NCBI GenBank assembly: GCA_025056355.1
Contig: JANWWI010000005.1
Location: forward strand, 29,354-93,353
Length of the DNA: 64,000 bases
Origin: Casimicrobiaceae bacterium
Lineage (GTDB): Bacteria; Pseudomonadota; Gammaproteobacteria; Burkholderiales; Casimicrobiaceae
Reading direction: 5' to 3'
The notes under the pieces were generated by a model. It was not told the origin of the DNA and made no database searches. It saw nothing but the letters and a program-made list of their open reading frames with translations. Numbering within the stretch: the first letter of the stretch is position 1; every line of letters starts with the position of its first letter. The translations under genes and the position numbers were made by a program. Shown here one piece after another: positions 1 to 9,036 of this stretch.

Positions 1-631
1 GCCCGCGCTCCAGCGAGACGGCCGCACGCAGATCGTGCGTGGTCTGCCGCAGCGGCTCGCGCAGGACGATGTTGATCGTGCCGGCGATCGCCCGTGCGCC
101 GGTCTCCGCCGTCGGCGCGCGAAGAATTTCGATGCGTTCGATCTGATCCGGAGCGAGCTGTTCGATGGCGAAACCCGGCGGCACCCGCTGTCCATCGATC
201 AAAAGCTGCGTGAAGCCACCGCCCATCCCGCGCATCTGCGGCGGGCCGGGCCGCCCGGGGCGTCCACTCATCGTGACCCCGGGTAGACGCCGCAACACAT
301 CTCCCAGGTTAGAGTCACCGTACTGCTCGATGTCCTCGCGGGTGATGACGATCTTGGCCACGCTTGCATTGCGCCGTTCCTCGGTGCCGCTGTTGCGGCC
401 GGTCACTTCAACCGGAGCCACGCGCTGCGGACTCTCGGGCAGGCGATTTGAGGAGGCAGCCTCTGGGCTGGCCGGCGCCTCCGCCGGTGCGGCCGAAGCG
501 GGTGCTTGTGGGACGGGCGTTGCCGGGTCCGCGGACCTTTGGGCAACGCTTGGCGTCAGGCTAAAGGCGAAGCTAGAAGCGATGGCCAGCGCAAGCGTCG
601 AAGGCCGCGGGCGCCGCTGAAAACGGGTCAT
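1..631 (-). CDS. TonB-dependent receptor, N-terminal part (runs off window)
   Basis: The reverse strand is open from an ATG at 631 to the window edge (210 codons). It starts with an Arg-rich n-region and a hydrophobic stretch typical of a signal peptide, then an Ala/Pro-rich linker. A plug domain follows, with the motifs TREDIEQYGDSNLGDVLRR, LPGV, an RGMGGGFTQLLIDGQRV segment and IERIEILRAP, which are hallmarks of TonB-dependent outer-membrane receptor plugs. The beta-barrel lies outside the window, so the substrate cannot be inferred. Family members import siderophores, cobalamin, metals or sugars across the outer membrane using TonB-ExbBD energy. Family assignment is firm; ligand unknown. 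Confidence 0.9.
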   Translation of the reverse strand, partial: MTRFQRRPRPSTLALAIASSFAFSLTPSVAQRSADPATPVPQAPASAAPAEAPASPEAASSNRLPESPQRVAPVEVTGRNSGTEERRNASVAKIVITREDIEQYGDSNLGDVLRRLPGVTMSGRPGRPGPPQMRGMGGGFTQLLIDGQRVPPGFAIEQLAPDQIERIEILRAPTAETGARAIAGTINIVLREPLRQTTHDLRAAVSLERG

Positions 632-808
632 GGGGAAAGAAAACTGGTGGATGACTCTCTATTGTCCGAAAAGGCTGCCAAGGGTTCCCGCAAACACCAT
701 CGCGCCGAAACATTTGCTGACAACTGCGGCTTGACCGCCAGGCGCCGCCGTGACTGGCCCGCGATCGCAGAATTGGGGGCGCTCCTTGAGGGAGCGCTTG
801 AAACTCGC

Positions 809-1033
809 TCAATCCGGCGCCCCAAGCACAAAGCTCACGGTCACGGGCGAGGTCGTGAAGTCGTAGGCACGCTGGATCACTTTTAGATACACCGGCGGCT
901 CATCGAGCGTCACCCGCATCAAATCCCCTACGGCCGGCATCGCCATGCCCGCCGGGGCGTCGGTCGAAAACTTGAACTCGGTGGCGCGAATCAGGCGCTG
1001 TGCGGTCGGCGTAAGCGTGATCTTGATTTCCAT
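809..1033 (-). CDS. small conserved-looking protein of unknown function
   Basis: This is a 74-residue ORF with no signal peptide or membrane segment. The sequence looks like a compact beta-rich domain (ITLTPTAQRLI, then VGDLMRVTLDEPPVYLKVIQR, ending in VTVSFVLGAPD). I do not recognise the family. It lies between the 5' end of the TonB receptor gene and a divergent flavin reductase-like gene. The coding potential rests on clean start and stop, plausible composition and lack of a better overlapping frame. It could be a housekeeping hypothetical or a false ORF. Confidence 0.55.
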   Translation of the reverse strand: MEIKITLTPTAQRLIRATEFKFSTDAPAGMAMPAVGDLMRVTLDEPPVYLKVIQRAYDFTTSPVTVSFVLGAPD

Positions 1034-1160
1034 GACACGACTGCCTCGTCAGGACCTCATCGAACGAGCGTAACAAAGCCCTGCGCGCCTGCCCAAGGTT
1101 GCCGGCAGCAAATGGCCGGATTGATAGATTCGGAGCCCATCGAAACCTCTCGATCGCTCA

Positions 1161-1769
1161 ATGTCTGACCCGCGAACACCTGTTGCGCCGGAACACGTCT
1201 ACCGGCTGCTCAATCACGGCCCGACCGTCCTTGTGACCAGCGCCCACGCGGGTCGCCGCAACGTGATGGCGGCCTCATGGAACATGGCGCTTGATTTCAC
1301 GCCACCCAAGGTCGCCGTGGTCATCGACAAATCCACCCGCACGCGGGAGCTCGTCGAAGCCTCAGGGCGTTTCGGCTTGGCAGTCCCGTCGCGTGCGATT
1401 GCGCCGCTCGTGCTTGCGATCGGGCGCATGAGCGCGCGCGAGCTGCCGGATGGGATGGACAAATTCACCCACTTGAGCATCGAGACCCTGCCGGGCGCTC
1501 AAGATGCGCTGCCGCATCCGGTCGGCTGCCTCGCCTGGCTCGACTGCCGCGTGCTCAGCGAGCCCGCGATCGAGGCTCGCTACGACCTCTTCCTCGGCGA
1601 AGTCGAAGCCGCCTGGGCCGATCCGCGCGTCTTCTCAAACGGCCGCTGGCGCTACGGCCCCGACACCCCAGCCGAACTGCAAACCCTGCACTACGTCGCA
1701 GGCGGCACGTTCCTCACCGTAGGCGCGCCGATCGAAGTTGAAGCCGCGAACCTGGTGCGATCGAGTTGA
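1161..1769 (+). CDS. flavin reductase-like (flavoredoxin) family protein
   Basis: A 202-residue protein matching the FMN-binding flavin reductase-like fold. It has an N-terminal strand region with VLVTSAHAGRRNVMAASW, the TPPKVAVVIDKSTRTRELVE segment typical of flavoredoxins, and a mid-protein VGCLAWLDCRV strand. Members bind FMN non-covalently and reduce flavin or transfer electrons using NAD(P)H; the partner is not evident here. There is no signal peptide, so it is cytoplasmic. Its stop codon abuts the stop of the convergent molybdenum hydroxylase gene without an intervening terminator. The exact substrate is unknown. Confidence 0.85.
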   Translation: MSDPRTPVAPEHVYRLLNHGPTVLVTSAHAGRRNVMAASWNMALDFTPPKVAVVIDKSTRTRELVEASGRFGLAVPSRAIAPLVLAIGRMSARELPDGMDKFTHLSIETLPGAQDALPHPVGCLAWLDCRVLSEPAIEARYDLFLGEVEAAWADPRVFSNGRWRYGPDTPAELQTLHYVAGGTFLTVGAPIEVEAANLVRSS

Positions 1770-4037
1770 TCACGCGAGCTTGAAGGGCAAGCTCCTGAGC
1801 CGCTGCCCGGTCGCGGCGAAGATGGCGTTGCCCAGCGCGGGGGCGGCCGGGGGCACGCCGATCTCGCCCACGCCGCCGAGGGCCGCGCCGCTGTCGATGA
1901 TCACGGTCTCAAACGTGGGCGTCTCGGCAAGCGTCATGAGCGCATAGTCGTTGAAGTTCGACTGTACGACGCGGCCCTCCTCGAGCGTGATCGCGGGCTT
2001 GAGCGCGGCGGTAAAGCCCATGATCGCAGCCCCTGCGATCTGCGCCCTGACGTTGGCCGGATCGAGCGCCCGCCCGCAATCGACCGCCGTGTAGACGCGC
2101 CGCAGATGCACCGTGCGCCCGATCACCTCGACATCGACCACCATCGCGACGATGCTCTTGAACGATTCGGCCAGCGCAAGCCCACGCCCCCAGCGCGGGC
2201 CGGGCAGCGGCGCGTTCCAGCGCGAGGCAGCAGCGACCGCTTCGAGCACCGCACGGTGGCGCGGGCTCTCCGCGAGCAATTCAAGCCGCAGTTGCAGCGG
2301 ATCGCGCTTCAAGTGCGCTGCGATTTCGTCGAGGAAGGTTTCGACGAAAAACGTGTTGTAGCTGTAGCCAACACTGCGCCAAAACCCGACCGGCACCGGC
2401 ACATCGACCTGTGCATGCCGGCAGCGAAAATGCCGAAAGCGGTACGCAAGCTTGATCGCGCCTTCGGCGTTGGTGCGATCAGGCCGCATATCGCCGCCCA
2501 AGCCGAGGCTGCTCCTCCCCATGACGCTTTTCATGACACTCGGGCCGACCATCTCGTGCTGCCAGAGCTCGATCTTGCCCTGTGCATCGAAGGTGGCCGT
2601 CAGACGCGCGGCCACGGCCGGGCGGTAGGCATCATGCTGAAGGTCCTCGCGCCGCGACCAGATGAGCTGCACCGGACGCCCACCGGTCACCTTCGCGCAG
2701 GCAAGCGCCTGGCGCACGACCTCGAGTTCCATCCGACCGCCGAAGCCGCCGCCCAGCCACGGGGTGTGCACGCTCACGGCCTCGCGGGGCACCCCGCAGA
2801 TACGCGCGGCAAGCCACTGCACGAGGGTAGGTGCCTGATTGCCCACCCAGACTTCGACCTGCCCATCGCGAATGCGCGCGGTGCAGTTGGGCGGCTCCAT
2901 CGCAGCGTGCGCAACGAACGGCACCGAGTAATCGGCACTCAAGCGTGCTGAGGCCGGCGCCCGGGCCAGCACGGCGTCCGGGTCGCCATACTCTTCAAAC
3001 ACACGACGAACCGGCCTGGAAAGATCAGGCAGCTTGGCCGGATCGTCTTCGCCCTCAAGCACCGCGCGGTACTGCGCGGCAAGCCCCGCCGAGGACACCT
3101 GGGTAGCCGTCGGGCCGCCGGCCACCAGCTCAACCTGCTCGAGCGCACGCTCGGCCTCCCACCAGCTTTTGGCCACCACCGCGAGCCAACGATCGCCACG
3201 AACCTGATGCAGCACGCTTTCAGGCGGCCGACCTTCGCGCCAGCGCACCTCGATGAGTTCGCCTCGAACCTGCGGAATGTGCCGGATTGCGGCATAGAGC
3301 ATGCCTTCGAGCCGAACGTCGATGGCAAAGCGCGCAGTGCCGAGAGTCTTTTCAACCACATCGAGCCGTGGGGGTGACTTGCCGAGAAGCTTCCAGGCCT
3401 CCGGCGGCTTCGGTGAGGCATGCTCGGGCAGCGGCCGCACCGCCGCTTCGGCCGCGAAGTCGGCAAGCGGCGCGCGACGAGCGCTTGCGGCATGGGTAAC
3501 AACACCCTGCTCGATCGCAAGTTCGCGCACAGGCACCGACCAGCGGGAGGCTGCGGCCTCCAGCAGTGCCGCACGCGCCGAGGCGGCCGCCTGTCGCATC
3601 GCCCCCCAGGCATCGCGCACCGAGGTCGAGCCCCCGGTCATCTGCACACCGATCAGCCGGGCCAAGTGTTCGGCCAGGCCTTGCAACGCGGCAGGCGCGT
3701 TGCCGGTCAAGAGCGCGGTGTTTGCGTAGATGGGCTCAATCGGCGCCTGCTCGGCCTGCACCCGCGACCAATCGAAATCGAGCTCTTCGGCCACGATCAT
3801 GGCCAGCATGGAGAACACCCCCTGGCCCATGTCCTGCCGTGGCACAAAGACCACCAAGCGGTTGTCAGGGGTAAGCTTGAACCAGGGCGAAAGCGCCACC
3901 TCGCCCGGCGCGGCCGGCGGACGGTAGCGCGCAGCCTTCGAAAGACGATGAACCGCAACGGTGCCTCCAACCAGGAGCGCCCCACCCACGAGGGCACTGC
4001 CCACCAAAAAGACCCGGCGAGTCATCGAGCGCGGCAT
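1770..4037 (-). CDS. xanthine dehydrogenase family protein, molybdopterin-binding subunit (IorB type)
   Basis: A 755-residue large subunit of a molybdenum hydroxylase of the isoquinoline 1-oxidoreductase beta / periplasmic aldehyde oxidase type. The N-terminus has a twin-arginine motif (TRRVFLVGSALVGG) and a hydrophobic core, so Tat export is expected. The body has the Ald_Xan_dh_C2 pattern: PWLGGGFGGRMELE, GFWRSVGYSYNTFFVETFLDE, and near the C-terminus GVGEIGVPPAAPALGNAIF, whose Glu is the predicted catalytic base. It oxidises an aldehyde or N-heterocycle by water-derived hydroxylation. The upstream small subunit (stop 6 bp away) carries the iron-sulfur clusters, so the two form one operon. 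No cytochrome c partner gene is visible. Substrate unknown. Confidence 0.92.
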   Translation of the reverse strand: MPRSMTRRVFLVGSALVGGALLVGGTVAVHRLSKAARYRPPAAPGEVALSPWFKLTPDNRLVVFVPRQDMGQGVFSMLAMIVAEELDFDWSRVQAEQAPIEPIYANTALLTGNAPAALQGLAEHLARLIGVQMTGGSTSVRDAWGAMRQAAASARAALLEAAASRWSVPVRELAIEQGVVTHAASARRAPLADFAAEAAVRPLPEHASPKPPEAWKLLGKSPPRLDVVEKTLGTARFAIDVRLEGMLYAAIRHIPQVRGELIEVRWREGRPPESVLHQVRGDRWLAVVAKSWWEAERALEQVELVAGGPTATQVSSAGLAAQYRAVLEGEDDPAKLPDLSRPVRRVFEEYGDPDAVLARAPASARLSADYSVPFVAHAAMEPPNCTARIRDGQVEVWVGNQAPTLVQWLAARICGVPREAVSVHTPWLGGGFGGRMELEVVRQALACAKVTGGRPVQLIWSRREDLQHDAYRPAVAARLTATFDAQGKIELWQHEMVGPSVMKSVMGRSSLGLGGDMRPDRTNAEGAIKLAYRFRHFRCRHAQVDVPVPVGFWRSVGYSYNTFFVETFLDEIAAHLKRDPLQLRLELLAESPRHRAVLEAVAAASRWNAPLPGPRWGRGLALAESFKSIVAMVVDVEVIGRTVHLRRVYTAVDCGRALDPANVRAQIAGAAIMGFTAALKPAITLEEGRVVQSNFNDYALMTLAETPTFETVIIDSGAALGGVGEIGVPPAAPALGNAIFAATGQRLRSLPFKLA

Positions 4038-4043
4038 GGCAAC

Positions 4044-4520
4044 TTATCTGGGCCGCGTGCCCTCGTTCGCGAGGTCGCGCACCCGCGTGAGCGCCTCGCG
4101 AACCGCAGGGTAGCTGCCGCATCGGCACAGGTTGTTGAGCGCGGCGTTGAGTTCGGCTTCGCTACGCCCTGAACCTTGGCCCATGAGCGCGGTTGCAGCG
4201 AGAATGAAGCCGGGCTGACAGTAGCCGCATTGCGCTACCTGATGCTCAATCCAGGCCCGCTGGATGGCGTTTGGACCGCTTGCCGACAGGCCCTCGATGG
4301 TGGTCACCGATTGGCCTGCCACCGCCTGAAGCGGTGTGACGCAACTGCGTACCGGCTTGCCATTGACGAGCACCGTGCAGGCGCCGCAGGCCGCAATTCC
4401 GCAGCCGTACTTGGTGCCCACGAGGTTCAAATCCTCGCGCAGCACCCACAGAAGGGGTTTTTCAGCTGGAGCGTCGATGCGTTCGAGTCGCTCGTTGATC
4501 GTGATCGAAATCGTTTGCAT
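4044..4520 (-). CDS. (2Fe-2S)-binding subunit of molybdenum hydroxylase (IorA type)
   Basis: A 158-residue protein from the ATG at 4520; the frame is open further upstream, but MQTISITINERLE is the standard family start. It has a ferredoxin-like domain with YGCGIAACGACTV plus a later Cys for the first [2Fe-2S] cluster. The second helical domain has CGYCQPGFIL and NLCRCGSYPAVREA for the second cluster. Length and motif order match small subunits of IorAB-like enzymes. It passes electrons from the Mo cofactor of the downstream subunit to an external acceptor. Only 6 bp separate it from the large-subunit gene, so translation is probably coupled. It lacks its own signal and is likely co-exported with the Tat-borne large subunit. 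Confidence 0.93.
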   Translation of the reverse strand: MQTISITINERLERIDAPAEKPLLWVLREDLNLVGTKYGCGIAACGACTVLVNGKPVRSCVTPLQAVAGQSVTTIEGLSASGPNAIQRAWIEHQVAQCGYCQPGFILAATALMGQGSGRSEAELNAALNNLCRCGSYPAVREALTRVRDLANEGTRPR

Positions 4521-4603
4521 GAAGATGCCCGCCACGCTTTCGGAACCGTTATTCTGAGCCCGGCTCAACGTGCGATCATGATTCAGCTGTTTCATCCATC
4601 CCT

Positions 4604-5917
4604 ATGGACGCCCCCTTTTTTTCGGTGTTCACCCCCACGCACCGTCCGCTCTACATCGAAGACGCCTACCGCAGCCTCTGCCAGCAAACCGATACCGATT
4701 GGGAATGGGTTCTTTTGCTCAACGGTGGCGTTCGAACCGCCGATCTACCATCGGCTTTGATTAGCGATCCGCGCGTTCGCATCGAGGTCGCCCCGGACTG
4801 GCTTAGCAACCAGGGCGTCGGAGCGCTCAAACGTCTCGCCTGCGAGCGAGCGCGAGGCCAGTGGCTGGTCGAGCTGGACCACGACGACTTCCTGATGCCC
4901 CAAGCGCTGAGCTGCATTCGCGAGGCCGCCGGGCGTGGCGCCGAGTTCGTCTATTCGGACTTCGCCAACTTCCGGCACGATGGGACGTGCGAGGTCTACG
5001 ATCACCGCTACGGCTGGCAGCACTACTCGATCGAATTTGCAGGGCGCAACTACACCGCGATGCGTGCCTTTGAGCCGACGCCTTCCTCACTGCACTTGAT
5101 CTTTTATGCGCCAAACCACGTGCGCGCCTGGGCGCGCGAAACCTACCTCCGCGCCGGGGGGCACGATCCTCTGCTGCCTGTGGCAGACGACCATGATTTG
5201 ATCTGTCGAACCTACCTCACCGGTGCGCGCTTTCATCACATCCCCGAGTGTCTCTACCTCTACCGCTTGCAGCCGGATGGATCGAACACCTACCTGCAAC
5301 GCAATGCAGAGATTCAAGCTCGGCAGCAAGCGGTCTCAAACCGCTACGTCTATGCCTTGATTCAAGAGTGGTGTCGACGCGAGGGCCTACTGATGCTCGA
5401 CTTGGGGGCGGCCCATAATCCGGCCCGTGGCTTCTTGAGCCTGGATCTTCAAAACGCCCAGGTACGGTGCGACCTTTTGCGCGGTTTGCCCTTTGCTGAT
5501 TCGAGCATCGGGTGTGTGCGCGCGTACGACTTTCTTGAACACATCCCGCACTGCCATAACTCTCGCTGTTCCCACGACCCCGCGCCAGGTCGAGACCTCT
5601 GCACCGTGGGCCTAATGAACGAGATCTACCGAGTACTCGTGCCGGGCGGATGGTTCATCTCACGCACCCCTTCGACCGACGGCCGGGGTGCCTACCAGGA
5701 TCCGACCCACTGTTCGTTCTGGAACCCGAATTCCTTTTGGTATTACACGCGAGCCGAACAGGCCCGCTTTGTTCCGGGTATTCGCGCGCGTTTCCAGTCC
5801 GCGCGGATCTGGCAGGATTACCCGACCGACTGGCATCGGCAGCACAACATCCTGTATGTCTACGCAGACTTGGTGGCCTTGAAGGGCCAACGGCAACCCG
5901 GCCTCATCGAGTGGTAG
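4604..5917 (+). CDS. glycosyltransferase family 2 fused to a SAM-dependent methyltransferase-like domain
   Basis: A 437-residue two-domain protein. Residues about 5-240 are a GT-A glycosyltransferase: FSVFTPTHRP at the start of the nucleotide fold, DWEWVLLLNGG, and VELDHDDFLMP supplying the metal-binding Asp residues. From about residue 260 a class I methyltransferase-like domain begins (LLMLDLGAAHNPARGFLSLD, then ADSSIGCVRAYDFLEHIPH), and it ends with a typical methyltransferase strand region. Such fusions build and modify cell-surface glycans. No lipopolysaccharide or capsule genes flank it. The next two genes downstream encode exported surface-type proteins, which hints at, but does not prove, a role in decorating a surface structure. 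Acceptor unknown. Confidence 0.87.
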   Translation: MDAPFFSVFTPTHRPLYIEDAYRSLCQQTDTDWEWVLLLNGGVRTADLPSALISDPRVRIEVAPDWLSNQGVGALKRLACERARGQWLVELDHDDFLMPQALSCIREAAGRGAEFVYSDFANFRHDGTCEVYDHRYGWQHYSIEFAGRNYTAMRAFEPTPSSLHLIFYAPNHVRAWARETYLRAGGHDPLLPVADDHDLICRTYLTGARFHHIPECLYLYRLQPDGSNTYLQRNAEIQARQQAVSNRYVYALIQEWCRREGLLMLDLGAAHNPARGFLSLDLQNAQVRCDLLRGLPFADSSIGCVRAYDFLEHIPHCHNSRCSHDPAPGRDLCTVGLMNEIYRVLVPGGWFISRTPSTDGRGAYQDPTHCSFWNPNSFWYYTRAEQARFVPGIRARFQSARIWQDYPTDWHRQHNILYVYADLVALKGQRQPGLIEW

Positions 5918-6035
5918 TCGCATCGCCAACGGCCCAAAGCGCACCAGACGGCGCCGCGAACCCCGCGTATAAGATTTTGCGGAGCAGAAAGCCTGATCTT
6001 TGGTAAATTGCGGCGCGTCGTAGGGGAGCCGCGCG

Positions 6036-6866
6036 ATGCCCGTCCGCGAACGGCGTTTTACAGACAGGCCACAGTTCGTCCTCACCTTGCCCGCATCACC
6101 GGTCACAGGGGTGGGACGAACGCTTTCAGCGCTGGTGAGCCTCGCGTTTTTTCTACTCGCATCGCCAAGTGTCCCAGGCCAGGTCAACGAAGTGCGACTC
6201 GGGCCCGGAACGCAACTCACGCTCAGCTCCGGCACCACGCACGACGGCTCCTGCGCCGACGTCTTCGTCGAAGGGCAACTTCGCGTCGAAGGCGGTCAAC
6301 TGCTACGCGTGCGAAATCTCACCCTGCAGCCGGGCGGCCTGATCGTGCTCGCAGGCGGAGCGATCGAGCTCTCGGGCCGTTGGCACAACGCGGGCGGTAC
6401 GTTCCAGGCCTCAGCAGGGGTCGTACGGTTCCGAGTCGATCCCGCCTGTCCGGCGCTACCCCGTATCGACGGGAGCAACACCTTCTTTGATCTTGAGTTC
6501 ATCGCGACCACGCCAGCCCGCCTCGAACTCGAAGCAGGCAACACCCAGCGAGTACTCGGTCAGCTCACGCTCCTCGGGCCGGGAAGCGGAGGATTTTTGG
6601 CCGTCGAGAGCACTCTGCCGGGCAGCTTTGCCAACCTCGATCTTGCGCCCGGCGGCTCGCAGAACATCAACCACGTTGCAGTGAGCCATGTGGCTGCGAC
6701 GGGTCAATGGCTTGCGCCGAATAGCCAGAACGCACCCGGCGCAGGGCCTGCGCCACGGTGGTTCCAAATGCCAGTCCCGACGCTCGCCTGGCCGAGCGTA
6801 CTCCTACTCGGCCTATTGCTCGTTGCCCTCGCCGCGGTCGCGAAGCCACGTCACGGCGTCGGATGA
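6036..6866 (+). CDS. exported protein with IPTL-CTERM-like C-terminal anchor
   Basis: A 276-residue protein with an N-terminal signal-like hydrophobic stretch ([16 protein letters not shown]) after a basic region. The centre is beta-rich, resembling a short right-handed repeat ([19 protein letters not shown]). The C-terminal tail is [20 protein letters not shown] followed by Lys/Arg. That tail has the tripartite layout of IPTL-CTERM or PEP-CTERM sorting signals: a short P-T-L motif, a membrane helix and a basic end. It is a divergent match, so sorting is an inference. An AGGGGAG-like ribosome site lies 8 bp before the ATG. An extended -10-like TGGTAAATT lies just upstream at 6001-6009. It is followed at 22 bp by the collagen-like gene, probably in the same transcript. 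Confidence 0.62.
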   Translation: MPVRERRFTDRPQFVLTLPASPVTGVGRTLSALVSLAFFLLASPSVPGQVNEVRLGPGTQLTLSSGTTHDGSCADVFVEGQLRVEGGQLLRVRNLTLQPGGLIVLAGGAIELSGRWHNAGGTFQASAGVVRFRVDPACPALPRIDGSNTFFDLEFIATTPARLELEAGNTQRVLGQLTLLGPGSGGFLAVESTLPGSFANLDLAPGGSQNINHVAVSHVAATGQWLAPNSQNAPGAGPAPRWFQMPVPTLAWPSVLLLGLLLVALAAVAKPRHGVG

Positions 6867-6888
6867 ACCCGCCAGAAGAGGATCTCAT

Positions 6889-7638
6889 ATGAAGCAGTGC
6901 AGCCGCTTCCGTCTTCGCCCCTTGGTCGTTGCTTTGACGATGGCCAGTCTCGTCGAACTCCCTCAGGCGGTCACCATCGATCAATGCATCCAGCCGACGG
7001 GCCAGTTCATCGTCCGTCAATGCGCTCTACCGCCCAGTCAGCCGCTGATGCGGCTTGATGCGGCCTCCGGCGCCTTGTTTCTTCCGGCGCTGCCGTCATT
7101 ACCGACTCAATCGAGCCCCCTCTGCTTCGGCCCGGGCGGGATCGTTGGGCCTTGCACAAGCTTGCCGATTGGCCCCCAAGGTCCCCAAGGCCCCCAAGGC
7201 GCAACCGGCGCGGCTGGGCCTCAGGGTCCGCAGGGGGCGCAGGGAACCGCCGGCGCTCAAGGTCCCCAAGGCGCTCAAGGCGCCACTGGCGCAGCCGGTC
7301 CGCAAGGCGCTCCAGGTCCCCAAGGCGCAACCGGCGCGGCTGGGCCTCAGGGTCCGCAGGGAGCCCAAGGCCCGCAAGGTCCAAGTTTTCTCAACTATCA
7401 GATCGTTTCTGCGACGAGCGTTAGCGACGCATCCGATCAGAAAACCGCAGTTGCGGTCTGCCCGAGCGGGCAGTTGCTCCTCGGCGGCGGTGCACAAATC
7501 AACTCAACCAACCTCAACATCGCGATTGCCGACAGTCACCCGCTACCGGGTGCCCAGTGGCGCGTCAGAGCAGTGGAAACGGATGCGGTTGCTGTGGCGT
7601 GGTCGGTCACGGCTTACGCGATTTGCGTCACACCCTAA
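6889..7638 (+). CDS. collagen-like triple-helix repeat exported protein
   Basis: A 249-residue protein starting at the ATG at 6889, preceded by AGAAGAGG. The same frame is open further upstream but lacks a comparable start. Residues 1-28 look like a signal peptide ([13 protein letters not shown]). Residues about 30-94 contain four Cys. Residues 95-166 are 24 uninterrupted Gly-X-Y triplets rich in GPQ, GAQ, GAT and GAA. Residues 167-249 form a small C-terminal domain ([16 protein letters not shown], then [12 protein letters not shown]) of the kind often found in bacterial collagen-like surface proteins. The absence of hydroxyproline-type GPP and abundance of Gln and Thr match bacterial collagens. 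Likely a secreted or surface filament; function unknown. It converges on ampG with only 12 bp between stops. Confidence 0.8.
   Translation: MKQCSRFRLRPLVVALTMASLVELPQAVTIDQCIQPTGQFIVRQCALPPSQPLMRLDAASGALFLPALPSLPTQSSPLCFGPGGIVGPCTSLPIGPQGPQGPQGATGAAGPQGPQGAQGTAGAQGPQGAQGATGAAGPQGAPGPQGATGAAGPQGPQGAQGPQGPSFLNYQIVSATSVSDASDQKTAVAVCPSGQLLLGGGAQINSTNLNIAIADSHPLPGAQWRVRAVETDAVAVAWSVTAYAICVTP
7171..7386 (+). repeat. tandem Gly-X-Y coding repeat (24 triplets)
   Basis: This stretch is a degenerate 9-bp-based repeat coding for 24 Gly-X-Y triplets. Larger blocks such as GCAACCGGCGCGGCTGGGCC recur, showing internal duplication. Reading it as protein explains all of the periodicity; it is not a CRISPR array. 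Copy number is likely variable between strains. Confidence 0.85.
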
Positions 7639-7650
7639 GAGGCTCAGAAA

Positions 7651-9027
7651 TCACGATGGAAGCGCTTTGCTCGGGGCGGTCGCGCCGCGCACAGGTGCAT
7701 AACGCCCGGCAAGGTAGATCAGCGCAAGCACCGGCAGCCCGAGCAGTGCCGTGCCGATGAAGAAGCTCGTATAGCCCACGGCGTTCACGGCCACGCCGGA
7801 AAAGCCCGCGAGCCACTTGGGCAAGAGCAACATCATCGAGCTCATGAGCGCGTACTGGGTGGCCGAATAAGCGATGTTGACGAGGCTCGACATGTAGGCA
7901 ATAAAGGCTGTGGCCGCGATGCCAGCCGCAAGGTTGTCGAGCGAAATCGCGAAGGTGAGCGCGGTCAAGTCGCGGCCGATCATGGCGAGCCAGGCAAAGA
8001 GCAGATTGGTTGCCGCCGAAAGAAGCGCCCCGAGCGCAAGCGTGCGCAGGAGGCCAATCCGCATCGCAAGCACGCCGCCCACAAAGGCGCCCACGAGCGT
8101 CATGGCGACGCCGTAGACCTTGGCGATGGCGGCCACTTCGTCCTTCGTGTAGCCCATGTCGACGTAGAAGGGGTTGGCCATCACGCCCATCACGATGTCG
8201 CTCACGCGGTAGGTGGCGATGAGCGCAAGCAGCAGGAGCGCCTGCCAGCGGTAGCGGCGAAAGAAATCGGCGAAGGGCTCGACCACGGTCGTGCGCAGGA
8301 ATTCGAGCACGCCACGCGGGTGTGCGAGCGGCGCCCGGGCCGGTTCGCGCGAGAAGAGCACCGTGGCCACGCCCACAAGCATCGAGGCGGCCATGATGAG
8401 GTAGGCCGTACGCCAGGCAAGCGGATCGTAGTTTTGCGGGTTGGCCACCTCCGCCCGTGCGGCGATCCAGAGCACCCCCGCCCCAGCCCAGATCATCGCG
8501 AGCCGATAGCCGGTTTGGTACATCGCAGAAAGCGCCGCTTGCCGCTCCTCCCCCGCCGATTCGATGCGGTAGGCATCGAGCGCAATGTCCTGAGTGGCTG
8601 AGGCGAAAGCCACAAGAAGCGCAAACCAGACGGTGGGCATGACGCTTACTTTCGGATCCGTCAACGCCATACCGACCAGCCCCACGATGATGGCCAGCTG
8701 CGCTGCAAGTAGCCAACTGCGCCGCCTGCCGAGCCGCGCGGTCAGCCACGGAATCGGCACCCGATCCACGAGCGGCGCCCAGGCCCACTTGAAGGCGTAG
8801 GCGAGCGTCACCCAGCTGATAAAGCCGATCGTGGCACGGTTCACCCCCGCTTCGCGAAGCCAGAAGGACAAAGTGCCAAAGACAAGAAGCAGCGGCAGTC
8901 CGGCCGCAAAACCGAGGGCAAGCATGCGAAGCGATGCAGTCTCGGTGTAGACGGCAAAAGCCTCGCGCCAAGTGCGCTTGGCAACAGGCACTTCCGCGTT
9001 GGATGCGGCGGAATCGGAAACAGGCAT
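7651..9027 (-). CDS. ampG: AmpG-like major facilitator transporter
   Basis: A 458-residue MFS protein starting at the ATG at 9027; an in-frame extension upstream overlaps the divergent TraB-like gene and is not real. It has about twelve to fourteen hydrophobic helices and the AmpG signature region: AAGLPLLLVFGTLSFWLREAG in helix 1, RRRSWLLAAQLAIIVGL, and ASATQDIALDAYRIE in the middle. AmpG imports anhydro-muropeptides from the periplasm for cell-wall recycling and signals to AmpR-type beta-lactamase control. No ampR or ampC lies nearby. The neighbouring divergent gene begins only 9 bp away, so the promoter must lie inside the neighbour's coding region. Confidence 0.85.
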   Translation of the reverse strand: MPVSDSAASNAEVPVAKRTWREAFAVYTETASLRMLALGFAAGLPLLLVFGTLSFWLREAGVNRATIGFISWVTLAYAFKWAWAPLVDRVPIPWLTARLGRRRSWLLAAQLAIIVGLVGMALTDPKVSVMPTVWFALLVAFASATQDIALDAYRIESAGEERQAALSAMYQTGYRLAMIWAGAGVLWIAARAEVANPQNYDPLAWRTAYLIMAASMLVGVATVLFSREPARAPLAHPRGVLEFLRTTVVEPFADFFRRYRWQALLLLALIATYRVSDIVMGVMANPFYVDMGYTKDEVAAIAKVYGVAMTLVGAFVGGVLAMRIGLLRTLALGALLSAATNLLFAWLAMIGRDLTALTFAISLDNLAAGIAATAFIAYMSSLVNIAYSATQYALMSSMMLLLPKWLAGFSGVAVNAVGYTSFFIGTALLGLPVLALIYLAGRYAPVRGATAPSKALPS

Positions 9028-9036
9028 CGGGCTATT

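Noticed and set aside
7171..7386. Possible short tandem repeat or CRISPR array
   Set aside because: Fully explained as codons for Gly-X-Y collagen triplets.
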